A stretch of DNA of 8,166 nucleotides. Source: Desulfovibrionaceae bacterium. GTDB lineage: Bacteria; Desulfobacterota; Desulfovibrionia; Desulfovibrionales; Desulfovibrionaceae. The notes below the pieces were generated by a model that was not told the origin of the DNA, searched no databases, and was given only the letters and a program-made list of their open reading frames with translations. Below, piece by piece: positions 1 through 7,518 of the stretch. Each line of letters starts with the position of its first letter. Position 1 is the stretch's first letter. The DNA lies in the NCBI GenBank assembly GCA_030539415.1, contig JAUNSE010000064.1, positions 1-8,166 of the forward strand, written 5' to 3'. The position numbers and the translations under genes were made by a program.

Positions 1-1
1 C

Positions 2-120
2 GACAAGCCCGCGGAGGAGCCCGCTCCCGCGGCCAAGGAGGCTCCCGCTGCGGAAGCATCCGCCGAAGCCGCTCCGGCGGCTCCTGCTGCCGAAGAAAAG
101 CCGGCAGAGCCGGCCGGCGC
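2..120 (+). other. Pro/Ala/Glu/Lys-rich interdomain linker (coding)
   Basis: About 40 codons made almost only of Pro, Ala, Glu and Lys, in frame with the oxidoreductase. Such segments are flexible tethers between folded domains, as in biotinyl and lipoyl carrier proteins. It suggests that the gene begins with another domain to the left of the window, or carries an N-terminal extension not typical for the family. What sits in front cannot be seen. Confidence 0.6.
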
Positions 121-1024
121 CATTGCCGCCAGGATTCTGCTGAAGCCCAACAAGGACGGCAGCAAGATCACTCCCGTGGTTCCGCGTCCTGTCACTCCCG
201 GCAATCCCTACAGGCCCATGGAGGCCACTGTCGTCGATGTCATCACCGAAACGTCCAACATCAAGACCATTCGCGTGACTCTCGACGATCCTGAAACGGC
301 CAGGAACTTCCATTACGAGCCCGGCCAGGTCGGCCAGCTCTCCGTATTCGGAGCCGGCGAATCCACCTTTGTCATCAACTCCCCGCCGTCCATGAAGGAT
401 TATCTCCAGTTCTCCGTCATGATGGCCGGCGAGGTGACCACGGTCATCCACAGCCTGACCAAGGGCGACAAGGTCGGCGTGCGCGCTCCTCTGGGCCGCC
501 CCTTCCCCTACCAGCTCTGGAAGGGCAAGAACATCTTCTTTATCGGCGGCGGCATCGGCATGGCTCCCATCCGGACAATCATGCTCCACTGCCTGGAGCA
601 CAAGGAGGACTACGGCCGCATCAGCCTGCTCTACGGCGGCCGCTCCCCCAAGGATCTGGCCTACAGCTACGAACTCGACGACTGGATGGCTCGCCCGGAT
701 CTCGACTGCACCCTGACAATCGACAGGGAAGCCGAAGGCTGGCCGCACAAGGTGGGCATGATCCCCAACGTGCTGCGCGAGCTGCATCCCGATCCCGACA
801 ACTGCGTGGCCGTGCTCTGCGGCCCGCCGATCATGATCAAGTTCACGCTCATGGCGCTGGACGAGCTGGGCTTCTCCCATGAGAACGTCTACACCACGCT
901 TGAAAAGCGCATGAAGTGCGGCATCGGCATCTGCGGCCGCTGCGGCATCGGCGGCAAGTACGTCTGCCTGGACGGTCCGGTCTTCTCCCAGAAGGAGCTG
1001 GACGAGCTTCCGCCCGAGCTCTAG
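2..1024 (+). CDS. FAD/NAD(P)-binding [2Fe-2S] oxidoreductase, AsrB / sulfhydrogenase-gamma / FlxA-like (5' partial)
   Basis: The frame is open from base 2, so the true start lies outside the window; 340 residues are visible. A GTG at 176 is an internal possibility, but the upstream codons read as a protein linker and I keep them in the gene. Order of parts: a Pro/Ala/Glu-rich low-complexity linker (bases 2-120), a short basic stretch, a ferredoxin-reductase-type FAD barrel (about 200-500), an NAD(P)-binding fold with GGGIGMAPI (about 544-570), a CGPP motif (about 817-830), and a C-terminal dihydroorotate-dehydrogenase-B-type [2Fe-2S] site with Cys codons at 917, 932, 941 and 965 (C-x4-C-x2-C-x7-C). 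Family members pass electrons between NAD(P)H and iron-sulfur partners in anaerobic sulfite reductase, sulfhydrogenase or Flx-Hdr complexes, in the cytoplasm. The partner genes would lie to the left and are not seen, so the exact complex is undecided. The usual FAD motif RxYS is replaced by STFVINS (about 361-381), as in divergent members of this family. Confidence 0.85.
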   Translation, partial: DKPAEEPAPAAKEAPAAEASAEAAPAAPAAEEKPAEPAGAIAARILLKPNKDGSKITPVVPRPVTPGNPYRPMEATVVDVITETSNIKTIRVTLDDPETARNFHYEPGQVGQLSVFGAGESTFVINSPPSMKDYLQFSVMMAGEVTTVIHSLTKGDKVGVRAPLGRPFPYQLWKGKNIFFIGGGIGMAPIRTIMLHCLEHKEDYGRISLLYGGRSPKDLAYSYELDDWMARPDLDCTLTIDREAEGWPHKVGMIPNVLRELHPDPDNCVAVLCGPPIMIKFTLMALDELGFSHENVYTTLEKRMKCGIGICGRCGIGGKYVCLDGPVFSQKELDELPPEL

Positions 1025-1052
1025 CGCGAACGGCAGCGCAAGTGAAAACTAG

Positions 1053-1084
1053 AGGAGCCCCGTCTGTTGCAGGACGGGGCTCCT
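1053..1084. terminator. Bidirectional Rho-independent-type terminator between convergent genes
   Basis: A perfect inverted repeat: GGAGCCCCGTC (1054-1064) pairs with GACGGGGCTCC (1073-1083), with one more A-T pair outside and an 8-nt loop. It lies 29 bases after the oxidoreductase stop. Read on the minus strand it is followed by TCTAGTTTTC, a fair U-tract, so it probably ends the pepA-to-NTF2 operon. On the plus strand the tail (TTGCTGTCTT) is weaker, though usable. Its place between convergent genes fits a shared terminator. Confidence 0.8.
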
Positions 1085-1186
1085 TGCTGTCTTGGCAGAG
1101 GCTGCGAGGCGTCGGAACCGGGGCTTCTCCGGCGGTCACGGGGATGTGTCCCCGGGCATGGCGCCCCGCGCACGCGGGAAGGACGG
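1085..1186. other. Short intergenic stretch with minor GC-rich hairpins
   Basis: About 100 bases between the shared terminator and the stop of the exported NTF2-like gene. It holds two small GC-rich inverted repeats: GGGGA/TCCCC at 1140-1153 and CCCGC/GCGGG at 1165-1178 (GCAC loop). Neither is followed by a T-run on either strand, so they may fold as mRNA 3' structure but are poor terminators alone. No gene is seen. Confidence 0.4.
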
Positions 1187-1693
1187 TCAGCGTATCAGGC
1201 AGTTGCCGTCCCTGCAGTCTTCTGTCGGAATGACCGGCGTCAGTTGCACCAGCACCACGCGCTCCCTGCTGTCGGCTCTCTCGGCCACCAGGGTGAAGCG
1301 CATGAGTCCGGAAGGCAGCACTGTCTCGGATATGGCGGTGAACTCTCCGTTGCCGGTCAGCATGCGCACGGGACCGGCAGAGGATTCGCGCTGATTTCTG
1401 AATCTGGCCCTGACAATCTTCAGCTTTCCGCTTCTGATTGTCTCAAGAAAATGCGCCTTGTCCTGAATGTGCCCGTTCGAGCCGATGAAGACAAAATTCG
1501 ATGCCAGCAGGACATCAAGTCCATCGGCGTCATTCGCCAGCAGGGCCTCCACAAAAAGGTCGGCCGTGTTGGGCCTTGCCTGGACCTGGGATGGCCCGGC
1601 AAGGACAAGGCAGAGCGAGAATATGACGGCGCAGCACAGGGAGACTGCGGCGGAGAGGCCGGACGGACAGACGTTTCGATCCCTGGTCGACAT
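1187..1693 (-). CDS. Exported small NTF2/SnoaL-like (DUF4440-type) protein
   Basis: 168 residues, function not known. The N-terminus is a signal peptide: a charged start (Arg4, Asp5, Arg6), a hydrophobic core at about 13-33, and a likely signal peptidase I site after VQA (residue 39), so the mature protein is probably periplasmic. Residues about 42-155 have the feel of the NTF2-like fold: a first helix (TADLFVEALLANDADGLDVLL), then FVFIGSNG and HIQDKAHFLETIRSGKLK, followed by strands. This pattern is common in DUF4440/SnoaL proteins, whose roles are mostly unknown. The tail has two Cys (160 and 165, CRDGNC) that could form a disulfide after export. GGGAGG sits a few bases upstream of the ATG and supports the start. 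It is the last gene of the operon, 42 bases after purN. The fold assignment rests on pattern reading only. Confidence 0.8.
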   Translation of the reverse strand: MSTRDRNVCPSGLSAAVSLCCAVIFSLCLVLAGPSQVQARPNTADLFVEALLANDADGLDVLLASNFVFIGSNGHIQDKAHFLETIRSGKLKIVRARFRNQRESSAGPVRMLTGNGEFTAISETVLPSGLMRFTLVAERADSRERVVLVQLTPVIPTEDCRDGNCLIR

Positions 1694-1735
1694 GCTTCCC
1701 TCCCGAATACGGCAGTTTCAATGCGGCGGACGCGG

Positions 1736-2416
1736 CTAGTAGCCTTTTTCCAGAGGCGGCCAGACAAAGCAGTCGGCGGGGATTTCGGCGCGCTCCCTTC
1801 CGGCGGGACTGATGCGCACATGACGGTCCCCGGAAATGGAGAGACGGCCCTCGGCCAGCCACTGCAGAGCCTGGGGATAAATGCGGTGCTCCATCTCGTG
1901 AATCCGGGTCATGAGGCTGTCCTCATCGTCCTCGGCGCTGCAGGGCACGGCAGCCTGAATGATGACCGGACCGCTGTCCACCTTCATGTCCACGAAATGC
2001 ACCGTGCAGCCGGTGATCTTGACGCCGTACGCCAGAGCGTCCGGACCGGCATGCACACCTCCGCCGAAAGCGGGAAGCAGCGAGGGATGCAGATTCACCA
2101 CGCGGCGGGGGAACGCCTTGAGGAAATCCTCAGTGAGCAGGCGCATATAGCCGGCCAGCACTATGATTTCGGCACCGCTGTCCTGCAGAGCCTTTGCCAT
2201 GACGCGGTCGAATTCCTCGCGGCTGGCATAGGCCTTGTGGTCCACCATCATCGAGGGAATGCCGGCCGCCTCGGCTCTGGCCAGCACTTTCGCTCCGGGA
2301 CGGTTGCAGAAGATAAGGCGGATGTCCACATCGAGCACTCCGGCTTTCATGAGGTCTATCATCGCCTGGGCATTGGTGCCGTTACCCGAGGCCACAATGG
2401 CTATTGGCAAAGACAT
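1736..2416 (-). CDS. purN: Phosphoribosylglycinamide formyltransferase 1 (GART)
   Basis: 226 residues. The enzyme transfers a formyl group from 10-formyl-tetrahydrofolate to glycinamide ribonucleotide, the third step of purine synthesis, in the cytoplasm. Visible motifs: PIAIVASGNGTNAQAMID at the start (phosphate-binding loop), CNRPGAKVL, the VVNLHPSLLPAFGG signature with Asn108 and His110, and CTVHFVDMKVDSGPVI with Asp147. These correspond to the catalytic Asn-His-Asp triad known from E. coli PurN. A longer reading from an ATG at 2455 is possible, but the start at 2416 has AAGGAG six bases upstream (2423-2428) and matches the family N-terminus, so I use it. The C-terminal tail is a little longer than in E. 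coli (212 aa) and ends in a proline- and aromatic-rich stretch. It lies 101 bases downstream of cobA-hemD. No other purine gene is present in the window. Confidence 0.95.
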   Translation of the reverse strand: MSLPIAIVASGNGTNAQAMIDLMKAGVLDVDIRLIFCNRPGAKVLARAEAAGIPSMMVDHKAYASREEFDRVMAKALQDSGAEIIVLAGYMRLLTEDFLKAFPRRVVNLHPSLLPAFGGGVHAGPDALAYGVKITGCTVHFVDMKVDSGPVIIQAAVPCSAEDDEDSLMTRIHEMEHRIYPQALQWLAEGRLSISGDRHVRISPAGRERAEIPADCFVWPPLEKGY

Positions 2417-2422
2417 GCGCGT

Positions 2423-2428
2423 CTCCTT
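2423..2428 (-). promoter_or_regulatory. Shine-Dalgarno site deciding the purN start
   Basis: AAGGAG on the minus strand, six bases before the ATG at 2416. The alternative upstream ATG at 2455 lacks a comparable site and would add 13 residues (MPKGAAARLKETR) before the conserved N-terminus. Confidence 0.75.
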
Positions 2429-2436
2429 GAGACGGG

Positions 2437-2460
2437 CAGCCGCACCCTTCGGCACGGCTG
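2437..2460 (-). other. Hairpin in the cobA-hemD / purN intergenic leader
   Basis: CAGCCG (2455-2460 on the minus strand) pairs with CGGCTG (2437-2442), with a two-base mismatch, two more G-C pairs and a four-base loop. It ends just upstream of the purN ribosome site, in the 101-base gap after cobA-hemD. It lacks a T-run, so it is not a classic terminator. It might protect mRNA ends or tune purN translation. This is a weak call and no known riboswitch was recognised. Confidence 0.35.
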
Positions 2461-2517
2461 TCCGGAATGTTTGCGGGAATGGTTTGATGCAGCCTGCTGT
2501 ACGCCGGTACGGCCCGT

Positions 2518-4028
2518 CTAGGCGCCGTAATGGGCGGTCAGGGCCCTGACCAGGTCCGGAATGGTGTAGTTCTCGGGCTGGAGCCCGGCACGCAGGCCGT
2601 GCTTCTCCAGCGTCTTTGCCGTAACCGGACCGATGGCGGCAAGCAGCACGTCCGGATGCTCCTTCAGGACTTCGGCCGGCACCAGAGAGAGGAAATTCTC
2701 CACAGTGGAAGATGAGCCGAAGGTGACGCAGTCCACGTCGCCGCTCCTGATGCGCTCAAGGATCTCGGCCGCCGGCGCCTCTTCGGGCACTGTCCGGTAG
2801 CAGGGCACGACATCCACCAGGGCGCCCGCCTCGCGCAGGGCGTCGGGCAGGATTTCGCGCGCCTTTTCGGCCCTGGGCAGCAGAAAGCGGACACCCTCGA
2901 GAGAACCCAGCTTCTTCAGGGCGGCGATGACGCCTTCGGCCACGTATTTGTCGGGCACGATGTCGGCAAAAAGGCCATGGCTCTCCAGGGCTTCGGCCGT
3001 GGCCGGGCCGATGGCCACGAGGCGGCAGCCGGCAAGCGCTCTGGCATCCTTTCCGGCATTCCGCAGGCTCTGCCAGAAGAGGCGGACGCCGTTGACGGAC
3101 GTGAAGACCACATAGCTGTAGTCTGGAAGTTCGGCCACCGCCCTGTCCAGCGGCTCCTGCGGCAGGGGATCGATGCGGATGACGGGGAACTGCACGACTT
3201 CCGCGCCCAGTTCCTGCAGGCTCTGCGCGAGGCCGCTTGCCTGCTCCCTGGCCCTGGTCACCACAATGCTGCGGCCGAAGAGCGGACGCTTTTCAAACCA
3301 GTTCAGCTCGTCATGGAGGCGGCAGACGCTGCCCACAACAATGACCGAGGGATTGGTGAACTGCTGGCGCTTCGCCTCCTCGGGCAGCTCCGCCAGCGTG
3401 CTCACCAGCGAGCGCTGGCGCGGCGTGGTCCCTCTGTACACCAGAGCGGCCGGAGTGGCGGGATCCATGCCGGCATCGAGAAGATTTCTGACAATGGTCG
3501 GCAGATTCTTCATGCCCATGACAAAGACCAGAGTCGAGGCGCTGCGGGCCAGAGCCGGCCAGTTCAGAGCGCTTTCCCCCTTGTCCGGATTCTCGTGTCC
3601 GGTCACAATGGTCACCGACGAGGCGAAATCCCTGTGCGTCAGGGGAATGCCGGCATAGGCGGGAGCCGAGATGGTGGAAGAGATGCCGGGCACTTCGACA
3701 AACTGCACGCCCGCGGCCAGAAGTTCCTGGGCCTCCTCTCCGCCGCGGCCGAAGATGTAGGGGTCGCCGCCCTTCAGACGGGCCACACTTTTCCCCTCAA
3801 GAGCCTTTGCCACAAGCAGGGCGTTGATCTCCTTCTGCGGCAGGGCGTGCTTGTCGGCGATCTTGCCCACATAGATCTTTTCCGCGTCCTTGCGGGCATA
3901 GGCCAGGAATCCGGAATTGGCCAGCGCGTCATACACAATGACATCGCATGAAGCCAGAATGTCCCTGGCCTTCAGGGTCAGAAGGCCGGGATCTCCCGGT
4001 CCCGCGCCAAGAAGATAGACTGTGCCGC

Positions 4029-4032
<4 letters not shown>
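2518..4032 (-). CDS. cobA-hemD: Bifunctional uroporphyrinogen-III C-methyltransferase / uroporphyrinogen-III synthase
   Basis: 504 residues, two fused enzymes. Residues about 3-245 are SUMT (CobA), which methylates uroporphyrinogen III with SAM to precorrin-2: GAGPGDPGLLT (9-19), RLKGGDPYIFGRGGEE (85-100), PGISST (115-120), MGM (172-174). Residues about 250-500 are uroporphyrinogen-III synthase (HemD), which closes hydroxymethylbilane into uroporphyrinogen III: VVTRAREQ (257-264), VVFTSVNGV (308-316), PCYRTV (410-415), AIGPVTAKTLEKHGL (466-480). Together they draw substrate straight to sirohaem, cobalamin and, in organisms with the sirohaem-dependent route, haem. Fusions of this order are known in Desulfovibrio and in Gram-positive bacteria. 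The ATG overlaps the pepA stop in an ATGA quartet, with AGGAGGT (4038-4044) inside the end of pepA, which implies translational coupling. No Met8/CysG dehydrogenase-ferrochelatase domain is present, so a separate enzyme must finish sirohaem. Confidence 0.95.
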
Positions 4033-5546
<1,514 letters not shown>

Positions 5547-5552
5547 GGGTCA

Positions 5553-5558
5553 CTCCTC
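5553..5558 (-). promoter_or_regulatory. Strong Shine-Dalgarno site for pepA
   Basis: GAGGAG on the minus strand with a six-base spacer to the ATG at 5546. It confirms the pepA start, which also matches the expected family N-terminus. Confidence 0.7.
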
Positions 5559-5580
5559 AAGTACATTGTCTGAGTTTGAG

Positions 5581-5609
5581 AGTATAGCCGCACAAGCGCC
5601 CACTGCCAA
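5581..5609 (-). promoter_or_regulatory. Sigma70-type promoter of the pepA operon
   Basis: On the minus strand, TTGGCA (5604-5609, five of six matches to TTGACA), a 17-base spacer and TATACT (5581-5586, five of six matches to TATAAT). Transcription would begin near 5574, giving a leader of about 28 bases before the pepA ATG. It stands out in otherwise GC-rich DNA and is placed just as expected for the first gene of the block. Confidence 0.7.
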
Positions 5610-5672
5610 GTGTTCGCAATTCGGTCCGCTCCGGCACGGGGAGAAAAACGCGCCCGCCGCAGAAACAGTAGA

Positions 5673-5703
5673 GGCAGGATCTCCGCGGAGGGAGAATCCT
5701 GCC
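5673..5703 (-). terminator. Probable terminator of hmp
   Basis: On the minus strand, GGCAGGA (5697-5703) pairs with TCCTGCC (5673-5679), followed inside by TCTCC with GGAGA after one bulged T, around a six-base loop. That is 12 pairs in all. The sequence after it (TCTACTGTTTCTG) is only moderately T-rich. It lies 63 bases after the hmp stop and before the pepA promoter, so it would insulate the two units. Confidence 0.55.
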
Positions 5704-5727
5704 CCGAATTCAGCCGCATGGCACCCG

Positions 5728-5749
5728 CCGGGAAGCCTGCGCCTCCCGG
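5728..5749 (-). other. Second hairpin just after hmp
   Basis: CCGGGAGGC pairs with GCTTCCCGG (nine pairs, one G-U) around GCAG on the minus strand, 17 bases after the hmp stop. There is no T-run directly after it. With the 5673-5703 repeat it forms a tandem hairpin 3' end, which may stabilise the mRNA or add to termination. Confidence 0.45.
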
Positions 5750-5765
5750 AAGGCCGGCAGGGCCG

Positions 5766-6938
5766 CTAGGCCATGTCGCCGGTGCCGAAGACTTCCATGT
5801 GGATGCGTTCGGCCGGCACGCCGTACGCGAGCAGCGCCTGCCTGTGTTCGGCCATGAAGGAAACCGGGCCGCAGATATAGTATTCGGCATCAGCGCTCAT
5901 GCCGACGGCCGCATAGTCAGCGGCGGCAAGGCGGCCGTTCTTGAAGCAGCCGGCGGCATCGGAGCGGGTGTAGAAGACATGCAGGGCAGCGCCGGGCATG
6001 GCGGCCACGCTCTTCTCCACTTCGGCTCTGAGCGGGAAGGATTCCGGCCCGCGGCACACATAGACAAAGCAGACCTTTTTGTCCGGCGTTCCGGCAGCCG
6101 CAGCGGCCAGCATGGAAACCATGGGCGTGATGCCGATGCCGGCGGAAAGGAAAACGGCGGGCGCGTCGTTCTGGACAGGATTGAAATCGCCGAGAGGGGC
6201 GGAGAGTTCGACCACATCGCCTTCACGCATGCCGTGCAGCGCCCCGGAGACCCGGCCGGAGGGCACGTGCCTGACGGTGATGCGCACCATTGCGCTGTCC
6301 ATGGCGGTGATGGTGTACTGTCTGGGCTGGGCGAGCGAAATTTCCTTCACGAAGACGCGGACCGAGACAAACTGCCCGGGGACAAAGGAGGGAAGCGGAC
6401 CTCCGTCGGCCGGAGTCAGGCAGAAGCTTTTCACATCCGCGCACTCCTCCTTGATGCTGGCAATCCTGAACGGACGCCAGCCGGACCAGCCGCCATCCGC
6501 CATGGCCTGCTGACTGTAGATCTCGCCCTCGGCCTTGATGAGGACATCGGCCAGCAGACCGTAGGCCGCGGCCCAGGCATCTATCAGCTCGTCCGTGGCC
6601 GCGTCGCCCAGAACCTCCTTGATGGAGGCGAGCAGATGCCTGCCCACTATGCCGTACTGCTCGGCGCGAACGCCTATGGTACAGTGCTTGACGGCTATCT
6701 GGCGGACGGCAGGAAGCAGGACCGCGAGATTTTCGATGTTTTCGGCATAGGCGAGCACTGCGGCGGCCAGCGCCTTCTGCTGCTTGCCGCCGGCCTGATG
6801 CGCGGAATTGAAGATATGACGCAGCTCCGGATTGCCGGAGAGCATGCGCTTGTAGAAATGAGTGGTCAGGGCGACGCCATGCTCGCGCAGGACAGGCACT
6901 GTTGCTTTGACAAGTTCAATTTGTGCGGGAGTGAGCAT
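5766..6938 (-). CDS. hmp: Flavohaemoglobin, nitric oxide dioxygenase
   Basis: 390 residues, close to E. coli Hmp (396). It turns NO and O2 into nitrate using NAD(P)H; without O2, family members reduce NO slowly to N2O. Cytoplasmic. The globin domain (1-145) keeps Tyr29, Gln53, proximal His85, Tyr95 and Glu137, the residues known to tune haem in Hmp. The FAD domain (about 150-255) has RQYT (206-209); the NAD domain (about 258-390) has SAGIGITPM (265-273), CGP (356-358) and the closing EVFG. I start at 6938 rather than the ATG at 6950: the shorter form aligns with the E. coli start (ML...) and has GGAG six bases upstream, while the longer has none. It stands alone, with its own promoter region and 3' hairpins. 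It is likely induced by nitrosative stress, given its family, though the regulator is not in the window. Confidence 0.96.
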   Translation of the reverse strand: MLTPAQIELVKATVPVLREHGVALTTHFYKRMLSGNPELRHIFNSAHQAGGKQQKALAAAVLAYAENIENLAVLLPAVRQIAVKHCTIGVRAEQYGIVGRHLLASIKEVLGDAATDELIDAWAAAYGLLADVLIKAEGEIYSQQAMADGGWSGWRPFRIASIKEECADVKSFCLTPADGGPLPSFVPGQFVSVRVFVKEISLAQPRQYTITAMDSAMVRITVRHVPSGRVSGALHGMREGDVVELSAPLGDFNPVQNDAPAVFLSAGIGITPMVSMLAAAAAGTPDKKVCFVYVCRGPESFPLRAEVEKSVAAMPGAALHVFYTRSDAAGCFKNGRLAAADYAAVGMSADAEYYICGPVSFMAEHRQALLAYGVPAERIHMEVFGTGDMA

Positions 6939-6944
6939 AACAGA

Positions 6945-6948
6945 CTCC
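6945..6948 (-). promoter_or_regulatory. Shine-Dalgarno site deciding the hmp start
   Basis: GGAG on the minus strand, six bases before the ATG at 6938. It lies inside the four extra codons of the longer reading from 6950, which has no ribosome site of its own. Confidence 0.65.
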
Positions 6949-6974
6949 ATTGCCGATCATATGTATTGCAGTGA

Positions 6975-6992
6975 TTGTATAATATTATGCAA
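6975..6992. promoter_or_regulatory. 18-bp imperfect palindrome over the hmp promoter, candidate operator
   Basis: TTGTATAATATTATGCAA: eight of nine positions per half are symmetric. It begins and ends with TTG/CAA, the outer spacing seen for CRP/FNR-superfamily sites, which include NO-responsive regulators such as HcpR and DNR. It covers the candidate -10 of hmp, where a bound protein would block RNA polymerase. The regulator family is inferred; the inner bases do not match the FNR or CRP consensus well. Confidence 0.4.
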
Positions 6993-7011
6993 CACAAACC
7001 GACATAATCAA
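6984..7011 (-). promoter_or_regulatory. Candidate hmp promoter
   Basis: On the minus strand, TTGATT (7006-7011), a 16-base spacer and CATAAT (6984-6989, five of six matches to TATAAT). Transcription would start near 6977, leaving a leader of about 40 bases. The region is AT-rich, so such matches arise easily by chance; TATACA nearby is an alternative -10. The overlap with the 6975-6992 palindrome adds some weight. Confidence 0.45.
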
Positions 7012-7275
7012 TAAAGTTGGACAGGCACTGCGTCAAACATGAATAACAAAATATATTGCTATCACTGTTTTTCGCATCGACATAAAAGCCATTATCTTTA
7101 TAGCCATATATCAAGCTACGGCTAAATTTTGTCACAGGCAATACTTACCAGAAACAAGAAAAATATCAAATATGCTCTGCGCTGTAAAAATTTTTTTATT
7201 AGACATTGATTTGTTACAATTCAATGTATTTTTATTTTATATATCTACCAGACAAACAGCATTGTTTTTTGGTCG

Positions 7276-7304
7276 ATGTATTTCATCAATACATATTATT
7301 TTTT
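7276..7304 (+). terminator. Weak AT-rich hairpin plus T-run
   Basis: A perfect 7-bp stem, ATGTATT (7276-7282) with AATACAT (7288-7294), a five-base loop, then T6 at 7299-7304. The form is that of a Rho-independent terminator, but the stem is nearly all A-T and no real plus-strand gene is seen in front of it, so it may be chance. Confidence 0.25.
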
Positions 7305-7458
7305 CGATTTTTATCTTGGATTGTTCAACTTCTTCAGACTTCACGGCTGGACTATTCCCTTGCCTGATCTATGCCATTAAACACTAATAAAATTTATTAT
7401 TAATAAAATCGTGTCTGTGCGCCTGAAAGTGCGGCCAGCTGCTGACAGCACGCGAACG

Positions 7459-7487
7459 AAAAGGGGCCTTCCTTCTGGAAAGCCCCT
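7459..7487 (-). terminator. Rho-independent terminator of the allophanate hydrolase gene
   Basis: On the minus strand, AGGGGCTTTCC pairs with GGAAGGCCCCT (11 pairs, one G-U) around an AGAA loop, then runs into TTTT. It lies about 30 bases after the stop of the allophanate hydrolase. This is a classic intrinsic terminator and the best one in the window. Confidence 0.85.
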
Positions 7488-7518
7488 CAATGCCGGGTCC
7501 GCTTTGCCGCGCTGCGGA

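Larger units (their letters stand above)
6960..7410. other. AT-rich intergenic stretch upstream of hmp
   Basis: About 450 bases visibly richer in A and T than the GC-rich genes on both sides. It has many A- and T-runs, for example around 7185-7200 and 7295-7312. There is one weak open frame (7172-7387, plus, 71 codons, hydrophobic) without a ribosome site or recognisable family, which I do not call as a gene. An AT stem (ATGTATT/AATACAT, 7276-7294) followed by six T at 7299-7304 could act as a weak plus-strand terminator. Short overlapping AT palindromes lie at 7385-7410. It may be regulatory DNA, or a decayed or foreign remnant. No tRNA, repeat array or insertion-sequence ends were seen. Confidence 0.6.

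Noticed and set aside
1140..1178. GC-rich hairpins after the NTF2-like gene as its terminator
   Set aside because: The stems are only 5 bp and no T-run follows on the minus strand. The 1053-1084 repeat is a much better terminator.
1067..2521. Plus-strand open frame of 484 codons over purN and the NTF2-like gene
   Set aside because: It crosses two real minus-strand genes, the terminator and two intergenic gaps. The protein resembles nothing known and its start lies in the terminator loop.
2977..3951. Plus-strand open frame of 324 codons over cobA-hemD
   Set aside because: It is antisense to a complete CobA-HemD with all motifs present and has no independent support.
5610..6974. Plus-strand open frame of 454 codons antisense to hmp
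   Set aside because: It mirrors the flavohaemoglobin codons and has Gly/Ala/His-rich, family-less content. It would also start in the intergenic region without a ribosome site.
6866..7141. 91-codon minus-strand frame overlapping the hmp start and its promoter region
   Set aside because: It runs into hmp in another frame, covers the hmp control region and has no recognisable features.
7172..7387. 71-codon hydrophobic plus-strand frame in the AT-rich island
   Set aside because: It has no Shine-Dalgarno site and no known family. Its Phe/Ile/Leu-rich content is what random AT-rich DNA gives. A small membrane peptide is not excluded but cannot be supported.
7385..7410. AT-rich overlapping palindromes (AATAAA/TTTATT) as a possible replication or recombination site
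   Set aside because: They are short and made only of A and T, without repeated iterons, flanking DnaA boxes or target-site duplications, so chance is the simplest explanation.
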